A DNA stretch of 64,000 nt from Arthrobacter sp. zg-Y919 (GTDB taxonomy: Bacteria > Actinomycetota > Actinomycetes > Actinomycetales > Micrococcaceae): NCBI RefSeq assembly GCF_030142045.1, contig NZ_CP126242.1, forward strand, positions 806,001 through 870,000. The letters are read 5' to 3'. Each line of letters starts with the position of its first letter. Positions within the stretch are counted from its first letter, which is position 1. The translations under genes and the position numbers were made by a program. The notes beneath the pieces are model-generated. The model worked only from the letters and a program-made list of their open reading frames with translations. It did not search any database and was not told the DNA's origin. This document shows, piece after piece, positions 21,508-29,570 of this stretch.

Positions 21508-22219
21508 CCCGTTCCGACGCCAGCACCCGTTCATCCGGTTCCACGCCGGCTGCCGTCAGCACGACGGCGCCTCCCGACGCCCAGGTGCGCACTGCCCCGG
21601 CCAGGACGAGCGGCAGGTCCGGCCCTGAGGCCAGAAGTACTTCCGCGGCCGCACCGGTGCTCTCCAGCAGGGCGCCGAGCGATCCGTAGGACACCGTGCC
21701 GGTAAGGTCCCGGGCCGCGGTCGGGCCGGCGACCTCGAGTGCCGGCTGTCCGGCGTCGGGCAGGGCGGCCTCCATATAGGTGTCCGCGTACGAGCGCACC
21801 TCGGCTGCATAGTCGACGACGCCGGCCGGCAGTTCCGCAGGAAACGCCAGGTCAAGCGCCCCAAGCGCCACCGCAACCACTGTCCCCGCGGCACCGCTGT
21901 CCGGTGAAGCCGTCACGGTGACGTCCCTGGAACGCGCTTCCTCCGGGGAACCGAGGAGCACCGTGCATCCGGTCTGCCAGGCGGCCAACACCCACACCAG
22001 CGTCTTCCAATGGACCGGGAGATCCAGCTGGACGCGCAGGCCCGGCTCGGCGTCGAGTTCATCGACCAGGAAATTGGAGGTCTTGGCCACCCAGTTGTCC
22101 AGCACCTTGCCGGAGAGTTCGATCCGCTCGCCGCCGTCGCCGTACCAGATCAGGGCGGGGGAGGTGGCTTGGTGGGTGCGCAGCCCCGACAACAAGGTGC
22201 TGGCTGCAGACATAGACAT
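21485..22219 (-). CDS. TIGR03089 family protein (truncated ANL-like)
   Basis: A 244-residue protein resembling the N-terminal lobe of AMP-forming acyl/adenylate synthetases but lacking their C-terminal catalytic core and the usual SGTTGxPKG loop, which defines the actinobacterial TIGR03089 family. The opening (ALIWYGDGGERIELSGKVL and LVWVLAAWQTGCTVLLG) matches. Function unknown; catalysis of adenylation seems unlikely. It is convergent with gtrA, overlapping at the 3' ends, and divergent from whiB2. In M. tuberculosis the comparable gene (Rv3268) is beside the LCP gene. Confidence 0.85.
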   Translation of the reverse strand: MSMSAASTLLSGLRTHQATSPALIWYGDGGERIELSGKVLDNWVAKTSNFLVDELDAEPGLRVQLDLPVHWKTLVWVLAAWQTGCTVLLGSPEEARSRDVTVTASPDSGAAGTVVAVALGALDLAFPAELPAGVVDYAAEVRSYADTYMEAALPDAGQPALEVAGPTAARDLTGTVSYGSLGALLESTGAAAEVLLASGPDLPLVLAGAVRTWASGGAVVLTAAGVEPDERVLASERVTKRLEA

Positions 22220-22556
22220 GGGAATGGGCCTCTTTCATTTGGTTCCTGCCGGTGAACGCTGCATGCGCCGGCGTCGTCATACGAGCGGATGGATGCGTAG
22301 AATTTTTCGATTCCGGCTGCCCGGGAACGCGTGTAGTGTGCGACGCGCCGGGTAGTGGAGCGGAATCCCGGGCGTGGCGTTCCCCGCATCCGACGATTGA
22401 ACTCTATATGATGCCGGAACAGCTTGACGGAGTCGTATTACACGCGTGTAATTAGGTATCGGATTTGTTCCAGCCAAATGGACGGACCCGCGGGGCCCCG
22501 GTCCTGCCGGTGCAGCCACACAGCCGCCGCTGGAGCAGTAACACCGGGAGGACTCC
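22220..22556. promoter_or_regulatory. whiB2 upstream region with palindrome
   Basis: A 337-base gene-free stretch between the divergent TIGR03089 and whiB2 genes. It holds a perfect 16-bp palindrome, ATTACACGCGTGTAAT (22437-22452), and the nonamer ACGCGTGTA recurs at 22327-22335. A TATGAT-like -10 is at 22407-22412 without a good -35. GGGAGG at 22546-22551 is the whiB2 ribosome-binding site. The palindrome is a plausible regulator site for developmental or cell-division control of whiB2; the binding protein is unknown. Confidence 0.5.
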
Positions 22557-23096
22557 ATGGGGCAAGCAGAAGAAAAGCAGGACCGTACCGTCATAGCCGA
22601 GCAGGCTTCGGCCAGCTACGGCTCGAGGGGTGTTCCCGTCGACTGGTACGTGGATCCCGCGGATCCGGCTGCCGCCGAGCGGTACCGCCGGGAAACGGTC
22701 GGCACCCTCGAAGACCAGGCCACTGCTTTCCTTGCAGCGCATGAAGCGCTGGCCGATGTCCCGGAAGACCTCGTCCTTGACCCGCCCGTCTCGCTGTTCC
22801 CGAGTCCCGCCGAGTCCGAAAACCGGCCCGTCTGGATTGGCCTGCCGGGCCTGGGCCAGGATTACGCCGACGAAGGCGAACTGGGGTGGCAGGCGGACGC
22901 CCTCTGCGCCCAGACCGACCCCGAAGCATTCTTCCCGGAAAAGGGCGGCTCCACGCGGGACGCTAAAAAGGTCTGCGCCGCGTGCAACGTCCGGTCGCAG
23001 TGCCTGGAATATGCGCTGGCCAATGACGAGCGGTTCGGTATCTGGGGCGGCCTTTCCGAGCGCGAACGCCGCCGGCTTCGGAAGCAGGCAGTCTAA
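22557..23096 (+). CDS. whiB2: WhiB family iron-sulphur transcriptional regulator (WhiB2/WhmD-like)
   Basis: A 179-residue Wbl protein. The [4Fe-4S] ligands C117, C140, C143 and C149 have the expected spacing (C-x22-C-x2-C-x5-C), followed by the GIWGG turn (161-165) and a basic C-terminus. Wbl proteins act as redox-sensing partners of the primary sigma factor; WhiB2/WhmD governs septation. The neighbours (GT2, zincin-like, DUF3499) support WhiB2. Unusual is the N-terminal extension of about 110 residues, much longer than the compact mycobacterial protein. The start has a strong GGGAGG site five bases upstream. The TAA stop overlaps the apparent ATT start of the next gene. Confidence 0.93.
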   Translation: MGQAEEKQDRTVIAEQASASYGSRGVPVDWYVDPADPAAAERYRRETVGTLEDQATAFLAAHEALADVPEDLVLDPPVSLFPSPAESENRPVWIGLPGLGQDYADEGELGWQADALCAQTDPEAFFPEKGGSTRDAKKVCAACNVRSQCLEYALANDERFGIWGGLSERERRRLRKQAV

Positions 23097-26000
23097 TTCA
23101 TTCGCACGTCCACGTCTGTGCCGTTGTTGTAGCCCATAACGGTGCCGCTTACCTGCCCGAGACCCTTTCAGCCCTGACATCACAGACCCGCCCTGCGGAT
23201 TTTTACATCGGCGTCGACGCCGGTTCCACTGATGCCAGCGCCTCCCTGCTGCAGCTGGGGCTTCCGGTGGGGAGCCCCGTCATTGCCGGACCGGCGCGGG
23301 GCGGCTTCGGTGCCGCCGTGAAGGCGGGCCTGGCCGAACTCCCCGGGTCCGCCCGCACCCCGCACGGTGGCGGGGGCGGCGCTGATGCCGTGCAGGAATG
23401 GATCTGGCTGCTGCACGATGACTCGGCTCCGGACCCCGGAGCCCTTGAAGAACTGCTCCTGGCGGTGGAGCGTGCGCCGTCCGTGACGATCGCCGGCGCC
23501 AAGCAGGTGGAATGGGTCAATGACCGCCGCCTGGTGGACGTAGGCGTCAGCATCAACCGGTGGGCGGAACGGCTCACGCTGATCGACGCCGACGAACTGG
23601 ACCAGGGCCAGTACGACTTCCGCAGCGACATCTTCGCGGTGAACTCCGCGGGTATGCTGGTCCGCCGCGATGTGTGGGATGCGCTCGGCGGATTCGACCC
23701 GGCGCTGCCCGGAAGCGGCGACGACATTGACCTCTGCTGGCGGAACCGGCTGGCCGGAAACCGTGTGGTGGTGGTGCCGTCCGCGCGGATGCGCCACGCG
23801 GGCAACCGTCCCGGTCCTGCAGCCTCGGCCCCCGCGGCCCGCAAGGCGGAAATCTACCTCCGGCTCAAGCACGCACCCCTGTGGCAGGTTCCCTTCCTGG
23901 CCGTAGGCGCGGTCCTGGGCGGCATCGGCCGCTTTTTCCTGGGGATGGTCGCCAAGGATCCCGGCTATGCAATCTCCTCGCTGATCACCAGCACCGCCGC
24001 CGTCCTGCGTCCGGTGGACCTGTACCGGTCCCGGCGGCAAGCCGCGGCAACGCGGAAGCGCCCGCGCAGCGCCGTCAATGCCCTCCGCAGCGGAAACCGG
24101 GAAGTGCGCGAGCACCGACGGTCCCTGACCGAGTACCGGGCTGCGGCCCCGGACGGCAGGGAAACGGGCAGCGAGGAATACGTCCCCAGCGGGGATACGA
24201 ATAACGACTTTGCCGCCCTGGCGGGCCCGGGCCGGGCCTGGGTGGGGCTCGGCGCCCTGATGGCCGCACTGCTGCTGACCGGAATCTCGCTGGCCGGCCT
24301 GCATCGTCTCTTCGGTTCCCCGGCAGTTGCCGGCGGAGCACTCGTGCCGCTGGGCCAGGGCGTAGGAGACATGTGGGCCGCAGCCACCGGCTGGTGGGCG
24401 CAGGTGGGCTCCGGAGCCCCCGCCCACGGCGACCCGTTCAACTATGTCCTCTCCCTTTTGGCCGTGGCCGGGTTCGGTAACGGCAATGCCGCCGTGCTCA
24501 TCCTGCTGCTGCTTGCGCTTCCGTTGGCCGGGCTGAGCGCCTGGTTTGCTGCCGGGGCGTTTACCGGGCACCGCGGGCTGCGGTTCTGGGCGGCTATCTT
24601 CTGGGCGGCGGTTCCGGCGTTCCAGGTAGCCCTTGGCAGCGGCCGGCTCGGTGCGTTGATTGTCCACATCCTGCTTCCCCTGGCGGTGCTGGCCATGGCC
24701 CGTGCCGTCGGTGCAGGGACTCCCCGGGCCGCCGACATACCGGCAGGAGCGCCGTCCTGGACGGCCGCGGCTGCCGCCGGGTTGCTGCTGGCGGCTGTCA
24801 GTGCTTCAGCGCCGCTGCTCTTCGTGCTGGCTGCCGTGGCAGTGCTGCTCCTGACCCTGGGTCTCCGGCGCCGCGCGCGGACCCTGTGGTGGTCGCTGCT
24901 GCCGGCTGCCGCGCTCCTCCTCCCGCAGGTCTTGTCGGCAGCTCCGAACCTCCGCGCGGTCCTGGCGGATCCCGGAGTACCGCTCGCTTTTGTCCGGGCA
25001 GAGGCCTGGCAGCAGCTGCTGGGTTATCCGCTGGCCTTCGAGGTGAACGGCACATTGGGGGGCCTGCTCCCGGGCGGTCCCTGGAACCTGGTTCTTGCCC
25101 TTGTGGTCGGTGGCCCGGTTGTGCTCCTGGCTGCGCTGGCCCTCTTCCGGCCCGCGTCCGCACCGCTCGCCCGGCTGAGCTGGCTGCTGGCCCTGGCGGC
25201 ACTTGCGCTCAGTGCTGCTGCCTCCTACATCGGAACCGCTGCTGCCCCGGACGCCGTGGTAACAGCGTTCACCGGTCCGCTGGTCTCCGCATCCGTTGTG
25301 CTCCTGCTCTGCCCGGCCCTGGCCGCCGCCGGTGACATCCGTGTGCCTCGCCCGGGGGCTGCGCGCAACAGACGCCTCCTGGCCGCCGTGCTGGGAACGG
25401 TGCTGGCGGTAGGCCCTGCTGCCAGCCTGGGATTGTGGGTCATCCCGCAGTTCACGGGCAGTGGCTTCCCGGGTACCCAGGACCACGCCGCCGCTGACGC
25501 GGGTGTCCTGCCCGGCTTGACCACCGGCATCCAGGGTGCGGAGGACCGCACCCTGCCCGCTACCGCCGCCGATGCCGGCCGCGGTGACGCCCAGTCGCGG
25601 AGCCTGGTGCTCCATGTCGACGCTGACGGCAACGTCTCCGCCGCGCTGATGCGCGGGGGCGGAACAACCCTCGAACAGCACTCCACCATCTACGCCGCCC
25701 GCGATATCCAGGGCAGCATGGGCGGGGAACAGCTGTCTGACGGCGACCAGGCGACGGCGGACCTGCGCCAGGCGGTTGCTGTGATCACCGCCGGAACCGG
25801 TGTGGATCCGCGTGAGGACCTGGCCCGGCTCGGCGTCGCCTTCGTGGTGCTCCAGGAATCCGACACCGCTGCAGAACTGCTGGCCGGAAGGATGGATTCC
25901 GTTCCCGGGCTGTCCGCCGTGGGACAGACCGGTTCCGGATGGCTCTGGCGCGTGAGCGAGCCGTTGAGCTCGGCCGGTACGGAAACGCAGTCCGGGGCCG

Positions 26001-26530
26001 GGGCCAGGGTACGCATCCATAACGCGGATGGCAGTACGGCGGCCGAAGTTCCCTCCGGGAACGAAGGCGTTTCCACCTCCATCCCGGCCGGTGACGACGG
26101 ACGCCTGCTGGTGCTGGCTGAGCGTGCCGATGCCGGTTGGCGGGCCACGCTGAACGGCCAGCCGCTGACTGCCGCGGAACAGGAATGGGCGCAGGCTTTC
26201 GAACTGCCGGCCGAGGGCGGGGAGCTGAACGTGGACTACGTCAGCGCCGCCTCACCGTGGCTCGAGGCACTGCAGGTCCTGATCATCGGGCTGACCCTGC
26301 TCCTGGCGCTCCCAACGCCGAGCGGCCGCACCATCCGCCTCCCCGGAAAACGTGAATCCTCCGCCGCGGAGGCTCCTGCTGCGGACCTGCATTCCGCTGC
26401 CGATCTTCCCTCCGGGGACCTACCAGACGGCGGTTCCGGTCCTGCGGGGCATCCGGAGACAGCAGAAACACCGGTGCCTTCCGGCGCCGGCCCGCACCGG
26501 GAAAACCGGGCCCCGGAAGGACGCCAGTAA
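23096..26530 (+). CDS. large membrane-bound family 2 glycosyltransferase, apparent ATT start
   Basis: About 1144 residues: a GT-A glycosyltransferase domain followed by a multi-pass membrane region from about residue 390 and an extracytoplasmic C-terminal part. The domain begins AVVVAHNGAAYLPETLSAL and continues VDAGSTDAS, LHDDSAPDPGAL and DDIDLCWRNR. The reading frame opens after a TGA at 23024 and has no ATG, GTG or TTG until GTG 23267. Starting there would delete the nucleotide-binding N-terminus, so I take ATT 23096, which overlaps the whiB2 TAA as TAATT, with AGG seven bases upstream. Probably elongates an envelope polysaccharide. The next gene starts within its stop (TAATG). Confidence 0.85.
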   Translation: MHSHVHVCAVVVAHNGAAYLPETLSALTSQTRPADFYIGVDAGSTDASASLLQLGLPVGSPVIAGPARGGFGAAVKAGLAELPGSARTPHGGGGGADAVQEWIWLLHDDSAPDPGALEELLLAVERAPSVTIAGAKQVEWVNDRRLVDVGVSINRWAERLTLIDADELDQGQYDFRSDIFAVNSAGMLVRRDVWDALGGFDPALPGSGDDIDLCWRNRLAGNRVVVVPSARMRHAGNRPGPAASAPAARKAEIYLRLKHAPLWQVPFLAVGAVLGGIGRFFLGMVAKDPGYAISSLITSTAAVLRPVDLYRSRRQAAATRKRPRSAVNALRSGNREVREHRRSLTEYRAAAPDGRETGSEEYVPSGDTNNDFAALAGPGRAWVGLGALMAALLLTGISLAGLHRLFGSPAVAGGALVPLGQGVGDMWAAATGWWAQVGSGAPAHGDPFNYVLSLLAVAGFGNGNAAVLILLLLALPLAGLSAWFAAGAFTGHRGLRFWAAIFWAAVPAFQVALGSGRLGALIVHILLPLAVLAMARAVGAGTPRAADIPAGAPSWTAAAAAGLLLAAVSASAPLLFVLAAVAVLLLTLGLRRRARTLWWSLLPAAALLLPQVLSAAPNLRAVLADPGVPLAFVRAEAWQQLLGYPLAFEVNGTLGGLLPGGPWNLVLALVVGGPVVLLAALALFRPASAPLARLSWLLALAALALSAAASYIGTAAAPDAVVTAFTGPLVSASVVLLLCPALAAAGDIRVPRPGAARNRRLLAAVLGTVLAVGPAASLGLWVIPQFTGSGFPGTQDHAAADAGVLPGLTTGIQGAEDRTLPATAADAGRGDAQSRSLVLHVDADGNVSAALMRGGGTTLEQHSTIYAARDIQGSMGGEQLSDGDQATADLRQAVAVITAGTGVDPREDLARLGVAFVVLQESDTAAELLAGRMDSVPGLSAVGQTGSGWLWRVSEPLSSAGTETQSGAGARVRIHNADGSTAAEVPSGNEGVSTSIPAGDDGRLLVLAERADAGWRATLNGQPLTAAEQEWAQAFELPAEGGELNVDYVSAASPWLEALQVLIIGLTLLLALPTPSGRTIRLPGKRESSAAEAPAADLHSAADLPSGDLPDGGSGPAGHPETAETPVPSGAGPHRENRAPEGRQ

Positions 26531-28188
26531 TGAGCAGTAAAAACATGGGCAGCGAGTCCGCACAGCCGGGCCAGCCGGCCGGGGAGCCCGCAGCCGCCGG
26601 TGACCCTCAAGTAAGCAGCCCCAAAACAACCGGCCGCAGGACGAACGGCGCCAAGACCGCCGGACGCTGGGCCGGGGGAGTCCTGCTCCTGGCATCAACC
26701 GGAGCGCTCATAGCCGGGACATCGCTCGTCGGCATCGGAACGTCGGACGGCGCTGTCGAGGTCCCGTATGCGGAGGTACCGGCCGGCCCGCTGACAGGCG
26801 TGTGCCCGGAGCCGCCGCGCCTGCTCGCCGGCAATGTTGCGGGCACCGACGCGGAATTCAGTGCTGAGTCCAAGGATGCCAAGTCCACGGTGACCTCCGT
26901 CGTGCTCGCGGCTGCGGGCACTCCGGTGCCCGCAGCCGAGCTGACAACGGTGAAGGACGGCTCGGTGCTGAAGAGCATGGGCGGCGGCACCGACCTCCCG
27001 CTTGCGGGCGTCCGGACCGCCGGCGTCGTCCGCAGCCAGCCGGTTTCCGCGGCGGCGCTTTTGAGCGCGGAGCCGGAAGGTGCCCAGCAGGTCACCGCCG
27101 GTGCCGCCCTGGCCTACACGGCCACCGACGGCGACCTTGCCGGGCTTACCGCCGCCAACTGCCAGGCTCCGGCCAACGACCTGTGGCTGGTCGGCGCCCG
27201 GACCACTGTCGGTGCCACCGCCGTGCTGCAGTTGACCAATCCCTCCCAGACCGCCGCCGACGTCGACCTGGAGCTTTATGGATCTGCCGGGCCGATTTCC
27301 GGACCCGGCACCAGGGGCATCGCCGTGGGTGCCGGCGAAACAAAGTCCGTAGTCCTTGCAGGGCTGGCCGCCAACCAGGAGACCCTGGCCGTACGGGTGC
27401 GGAGTTCGGGCGGCCCGGTGGGTGCGGTGATCGCGCAGAACCTGCTGCGCGGTCTCACGCCCGGGGGTGTTGAGCTGATCCAGCCCACGGCCGCGCCCGG
27501 ACCGGCCCAGGTGGTCGGCGGCGTGCGGATCCAGGATCCCACCGCCACCCGCAACCTCGCGAAGGAAGACGGATACGCATCGGTGGGGCCTTCGCTCCAG
27601 ATCGCCGTTCCGGGGGCGAATGACGCGGTAGTGAACGTCCGTGTCTTCGGCAGCCAGGGCGAAGTGGTCCTGGAAGGTGGTGGAAGCTACAACGCCGCTG
27701 CCGGCACAGTGACCCGGCTTCCGCTGGATACGCTGCCGGAGGGCACGTACACGCTGGATATTTCCTCCGACGTCGCCGTTGCCGCTACTGCCGTGTTCAG
27801 CCGGGGTTCCGATGCCAAGGTAGGCACCGACCTGGCAGTTGCTCCTGCCGTCGAACGGCTGGGCAGCGAAAATCTGGCCGTGCTGCCCGCAGGCGACGCG
27901 ACCCTCTCCTTCACGGCGCCGGCGGGCGCTGCCGAAGTCCGCCTGGCGGCAGTGACCGCGGAAGGTGCCCTCCTGGCCGAGAAAACGGTCCAGCTGTCAG
28001 CTGCTTCCACTGTGTCCGTGCAGCCGGGTGATCTGGGCGAGTCCGCAGCAGCGGTCCTGATCAGTGCTTCCGGCGCACCGGTCTACGGAGCGCAGGTAGT
28101 GACCAGCGGTGATACCGGGATCAGTGTGCTGGCCTTGCCGCGGGGAAACGTCGGCGGCAGCCGGGTACAGGTCGGCGTGGGTTACTAG
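26530..28188 (+). CDS. DUF5719 family secreted or anchored protein
   Basis: A 552-residue protein with a polar N-terminus, one hydrophobic segment at about residues 46-70 that may be an uncleaved signal anchor, and a long extracytoplasmic beta-rich region. TNPSQTAADVDLELYG and GETKSVVLAGLA are typical of the actinobacterial DUF5719 family. Function unknown. Its ATG overlaps the glycosyltransferase stop (TAATG), so translation is coupled and the products may work together outside the membrane. It is convergent with the zincin-like gene seven bases away. Confidence 0.85.
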   Translation: MSSKNMGSESAQPGQPAGEPAAAGDPQVSSPKTTGRRTNGAKTAGRWAGGVLLLASTGALIAGTSLVGIGTSDGAVEVPYAEVPAGPLTGVCPEPPRLLAGNVAGTDAEFSAESKDAKSTVTSVVLAAAGTPVPAAELTTVKDGSVLKSMGGGTDLPLAGVRTAGVVRSQPVSAAALLSAEPEGAQQVTAGAALAYTATDGDLAGLTAANCQAPANDLWLVGARTTVGATAVLQLTNPSQTAADVDLELYGSAGPISGPGTRGIAVGAGETKSVVLAGLAANQETLAVRVRSSGGPVGAVIAQNLLRGLTPGGVELIQPTAAPGPAQVVGGVRIQDPTATRNLAKEDGYASVGPSLQIAVPGANDAVVNVRVFGSQGEVVLEGGGSYNAAAGTVTRLPLDTLPEGTYTLDISSDVAVAATAVFSRGSDAKVGTDLAVAPAVERLGSENLAVLPAGDATLSFTAPAGAAEVRLAAVTAEGALLAEKTVQLSAASTVSVQPGDLGESAAAVLISASGAPVYGAQVVTSGDTGISVLALPRGNVGGSRVQVGVGY

Positions 28189-28195
28189 CCTTTAG

Positions 28196-28708
28196 CTAGA
28201 GGGGCCGGAAACGGCCATACGCTGGATCAACGTTCTCGGGGTCCATTCCCATCAGCACCGCCAGCTGCTCAACGATGACGTCATGCACCAGCTCGCTGGC
28301 CGGCACCAGTCCACGGGCTGCTGTTTCGACTGCATGCCGGTAGATGGTGATGACAGGAGGCCGGTTCGGCGCGGGCGCCGTACCGGCGCCCAGCGGGATG
28401 GGCCCGCCGGAGCGTGCCAGCTCCTCGAGGCCGGGCGGGATTTCCTCCACGACGAACTGGTAGGCCTGTATCTTTTCGCCCCACAACCGTTCCAGCCGCT
28501 GTGCGGATTCAAGTACCCACTCGTCAAAGCGTTCGGCCCGCGTGCGGGCGCCGGCCAGGTGCGGGGGAATCACGTCTCCCCGCAGGCCCCGCCCGTGGCG
28601 GTTACGCCGCCGCTGCCGGAAGGACCGGGCAGGAGCGCCGGGGGAGGAAGCGGCCGCAGCACTCGACTCATCATCAAGGCGCACCCGGAACGAAGATCCC
28701 GTGAACAT
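28196..28708 (-). CDS. metallopeptidase-like (zincin fold) protein with degenerate HExxH
   Basis: A 170-residue protein of the actinobacterial zincin-like family found between whiB2 and DUF3499 (Rv3259-like). Basic low-complexity N-terminus to about residue 45, then FDEWVLESAQRL, VVEEIPP and a helix LVHDVIVEQLAVLMGMDPE. Where typical family members have HExxH, this protein reads VEQLA at 146-150: the glutamate remains but both histidine ligands are replaced. It may therefore not be a zinc peptidase. It is divergent from DUF3499. Confidence 0.85.
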   Translation of the reverse strand: MFTGSSFRVRLDDESSAAAASSPGAPARSFRQRRRNRHGRGLRGDVIPPHLAGARTRAERFDEWVLESAQRLERLWGEKIQAYQFVVEEIPPGLEELARSGGPIPLGAGTAPAPNRPPVITIYRHAVETAARGLVPASELVHDVIVEQLAVLMGMDPENVDPAYGRFRPL

Positions 28709-28873
28709 GTAAGAACTCTAACCGTTGTCCCCCGGCCCGTGGACCCCTTTCCTGCAACGCTGCGTTCCTCGGAGGTGCGCGCGCCCTCGCTGCGCACCCG
28801 CGCCCGGGCCCGCGGGCGCTGGTCCGGCGCGCCTGTGCGTCCGCCGCCCGGGGAACAGGTAAAGTGATCCTCC

Positions 28874-29260
28874 GTGGAATCCTTACGTCAGTGCTCCCGT
28901 TCAGCCTGCCGCCAGCCGGCGGTAGCCACGCTGACCTATGTTTATGCGGATTCCACCGCAGTGCTGGGTCCGTTGGCCACCTACGCCGAGCCGCATTGTT
29001 ACGATTTGTGCGCCGGCCACTCCGCCCGGCTGACCGCACCCCTGGGATGGGAACTGGTCCGCTTGAACCTGGACGGCCAGCCCCGGACCCCGAGCCCCGA
29101 TGAGCTCTCCGCCCTTGTGGATGCCGTCCGGGAACAGGCTGAGGAAGCTCCGGAAGCGGATGCCGAGCCCAGGACCGGCGGCAAGCATGCACTGGAAGCA
29201 CCTGCCGAGACCCCGGGAACCCGCAGGGCGCACCTGCGGGTGCTGCGCGAACAAAACTAA
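28874..29260 (+). CDS. DUF3499 family protein
   Basis: A 128-residue protein with four cysteines in two pairs (C7/C12 and C42/C46: CSRSAC and HCYDLC) that look like a zinc knuckle, followed by LGWELVRL and an acidic tail. This is the actinobacterial DUF3499 family, normally beside whiB2. Function unknown. GTG start at 28874 with a weak ribosome-binding site. Trm112 and ahcY follow on the same strand. Confidence 0.87.
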   Translation: MESLRQCSRSACRQPAVATLTYVYADSTAVLGPLATYAEPHCYDLCAGHSARLTAPLGWELVRLNLDGQPRTPSPDELSALVDAVREQAEEAPEADAEPRTGGKHALEAPAETPGTRRAHLRVLREQN

Positions 29261-29349
29261 GCACCTCCTTGCCGCTCTCCGCCACGCGCTACGCTTGGCT
29301 GTGATGCGCCGCCAACCGCGGCACCTGATTTCAAGGAAGTGCTGTACCA

Positions 29350-29535
29350 ATGGCCAGACTGACAGCCGGACTTCTCTCCGTCCTGCGTTGCCCCACCACC
29401 GGATCCCCGCTTGTCCAGGACGGTGACGAACTTATCTCCACCGTTCCCGGCCCGGCAGGCACGGCAGTCCGGTACCGCTTGGAGGAGGGAATTCCCGTCC
29501 TGTTGAAGGCCGCCGCCCCCAGGCAGGAGGGCTAG
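29350..29535 (+). CDS. Trm112 family small protein
   Basis: A 61-residue protein of the Trm112/UPF0434 type with the core [14 protein letters not shown] and the C-terminal EEGIPVLL. Only one cysteine remains, so the zinc site of the eukaryotic Trm112 methyltransferase activator is absent, as in many bacterial members. AAGGA lies upstream of the ATG. It is 35 bases before ahcY. In other actinobacteria such a gene sits among manB, SIS and manA, which are missing here. A partner methyltransferase cannot be named. Confidence 0.82.
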   Translation: MARLTAGLLSVLRCPTTGSPLVQDGDELISTVPGPAGTAVRYRLEEGIPVLLKAAAPRQEG

Positions 29536-29570
29536 CCGCCCGGTCCCGCCTCAACCCTGAGGATTCCAGC

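Noticed and set aside
21485..22219. TIGR03089 gene as a broken acyl-CoA ligase pseudogene
   Set aside because: The short form with this ending is the normal size for the family, the frame is intact, and the gene neighbourhood is conserved.
29536..29570. SAH or SAM riboswitch before ahcY
   Set aside because: Only 35 bases separate ahcY from the Trm112 gene, too few for either element.
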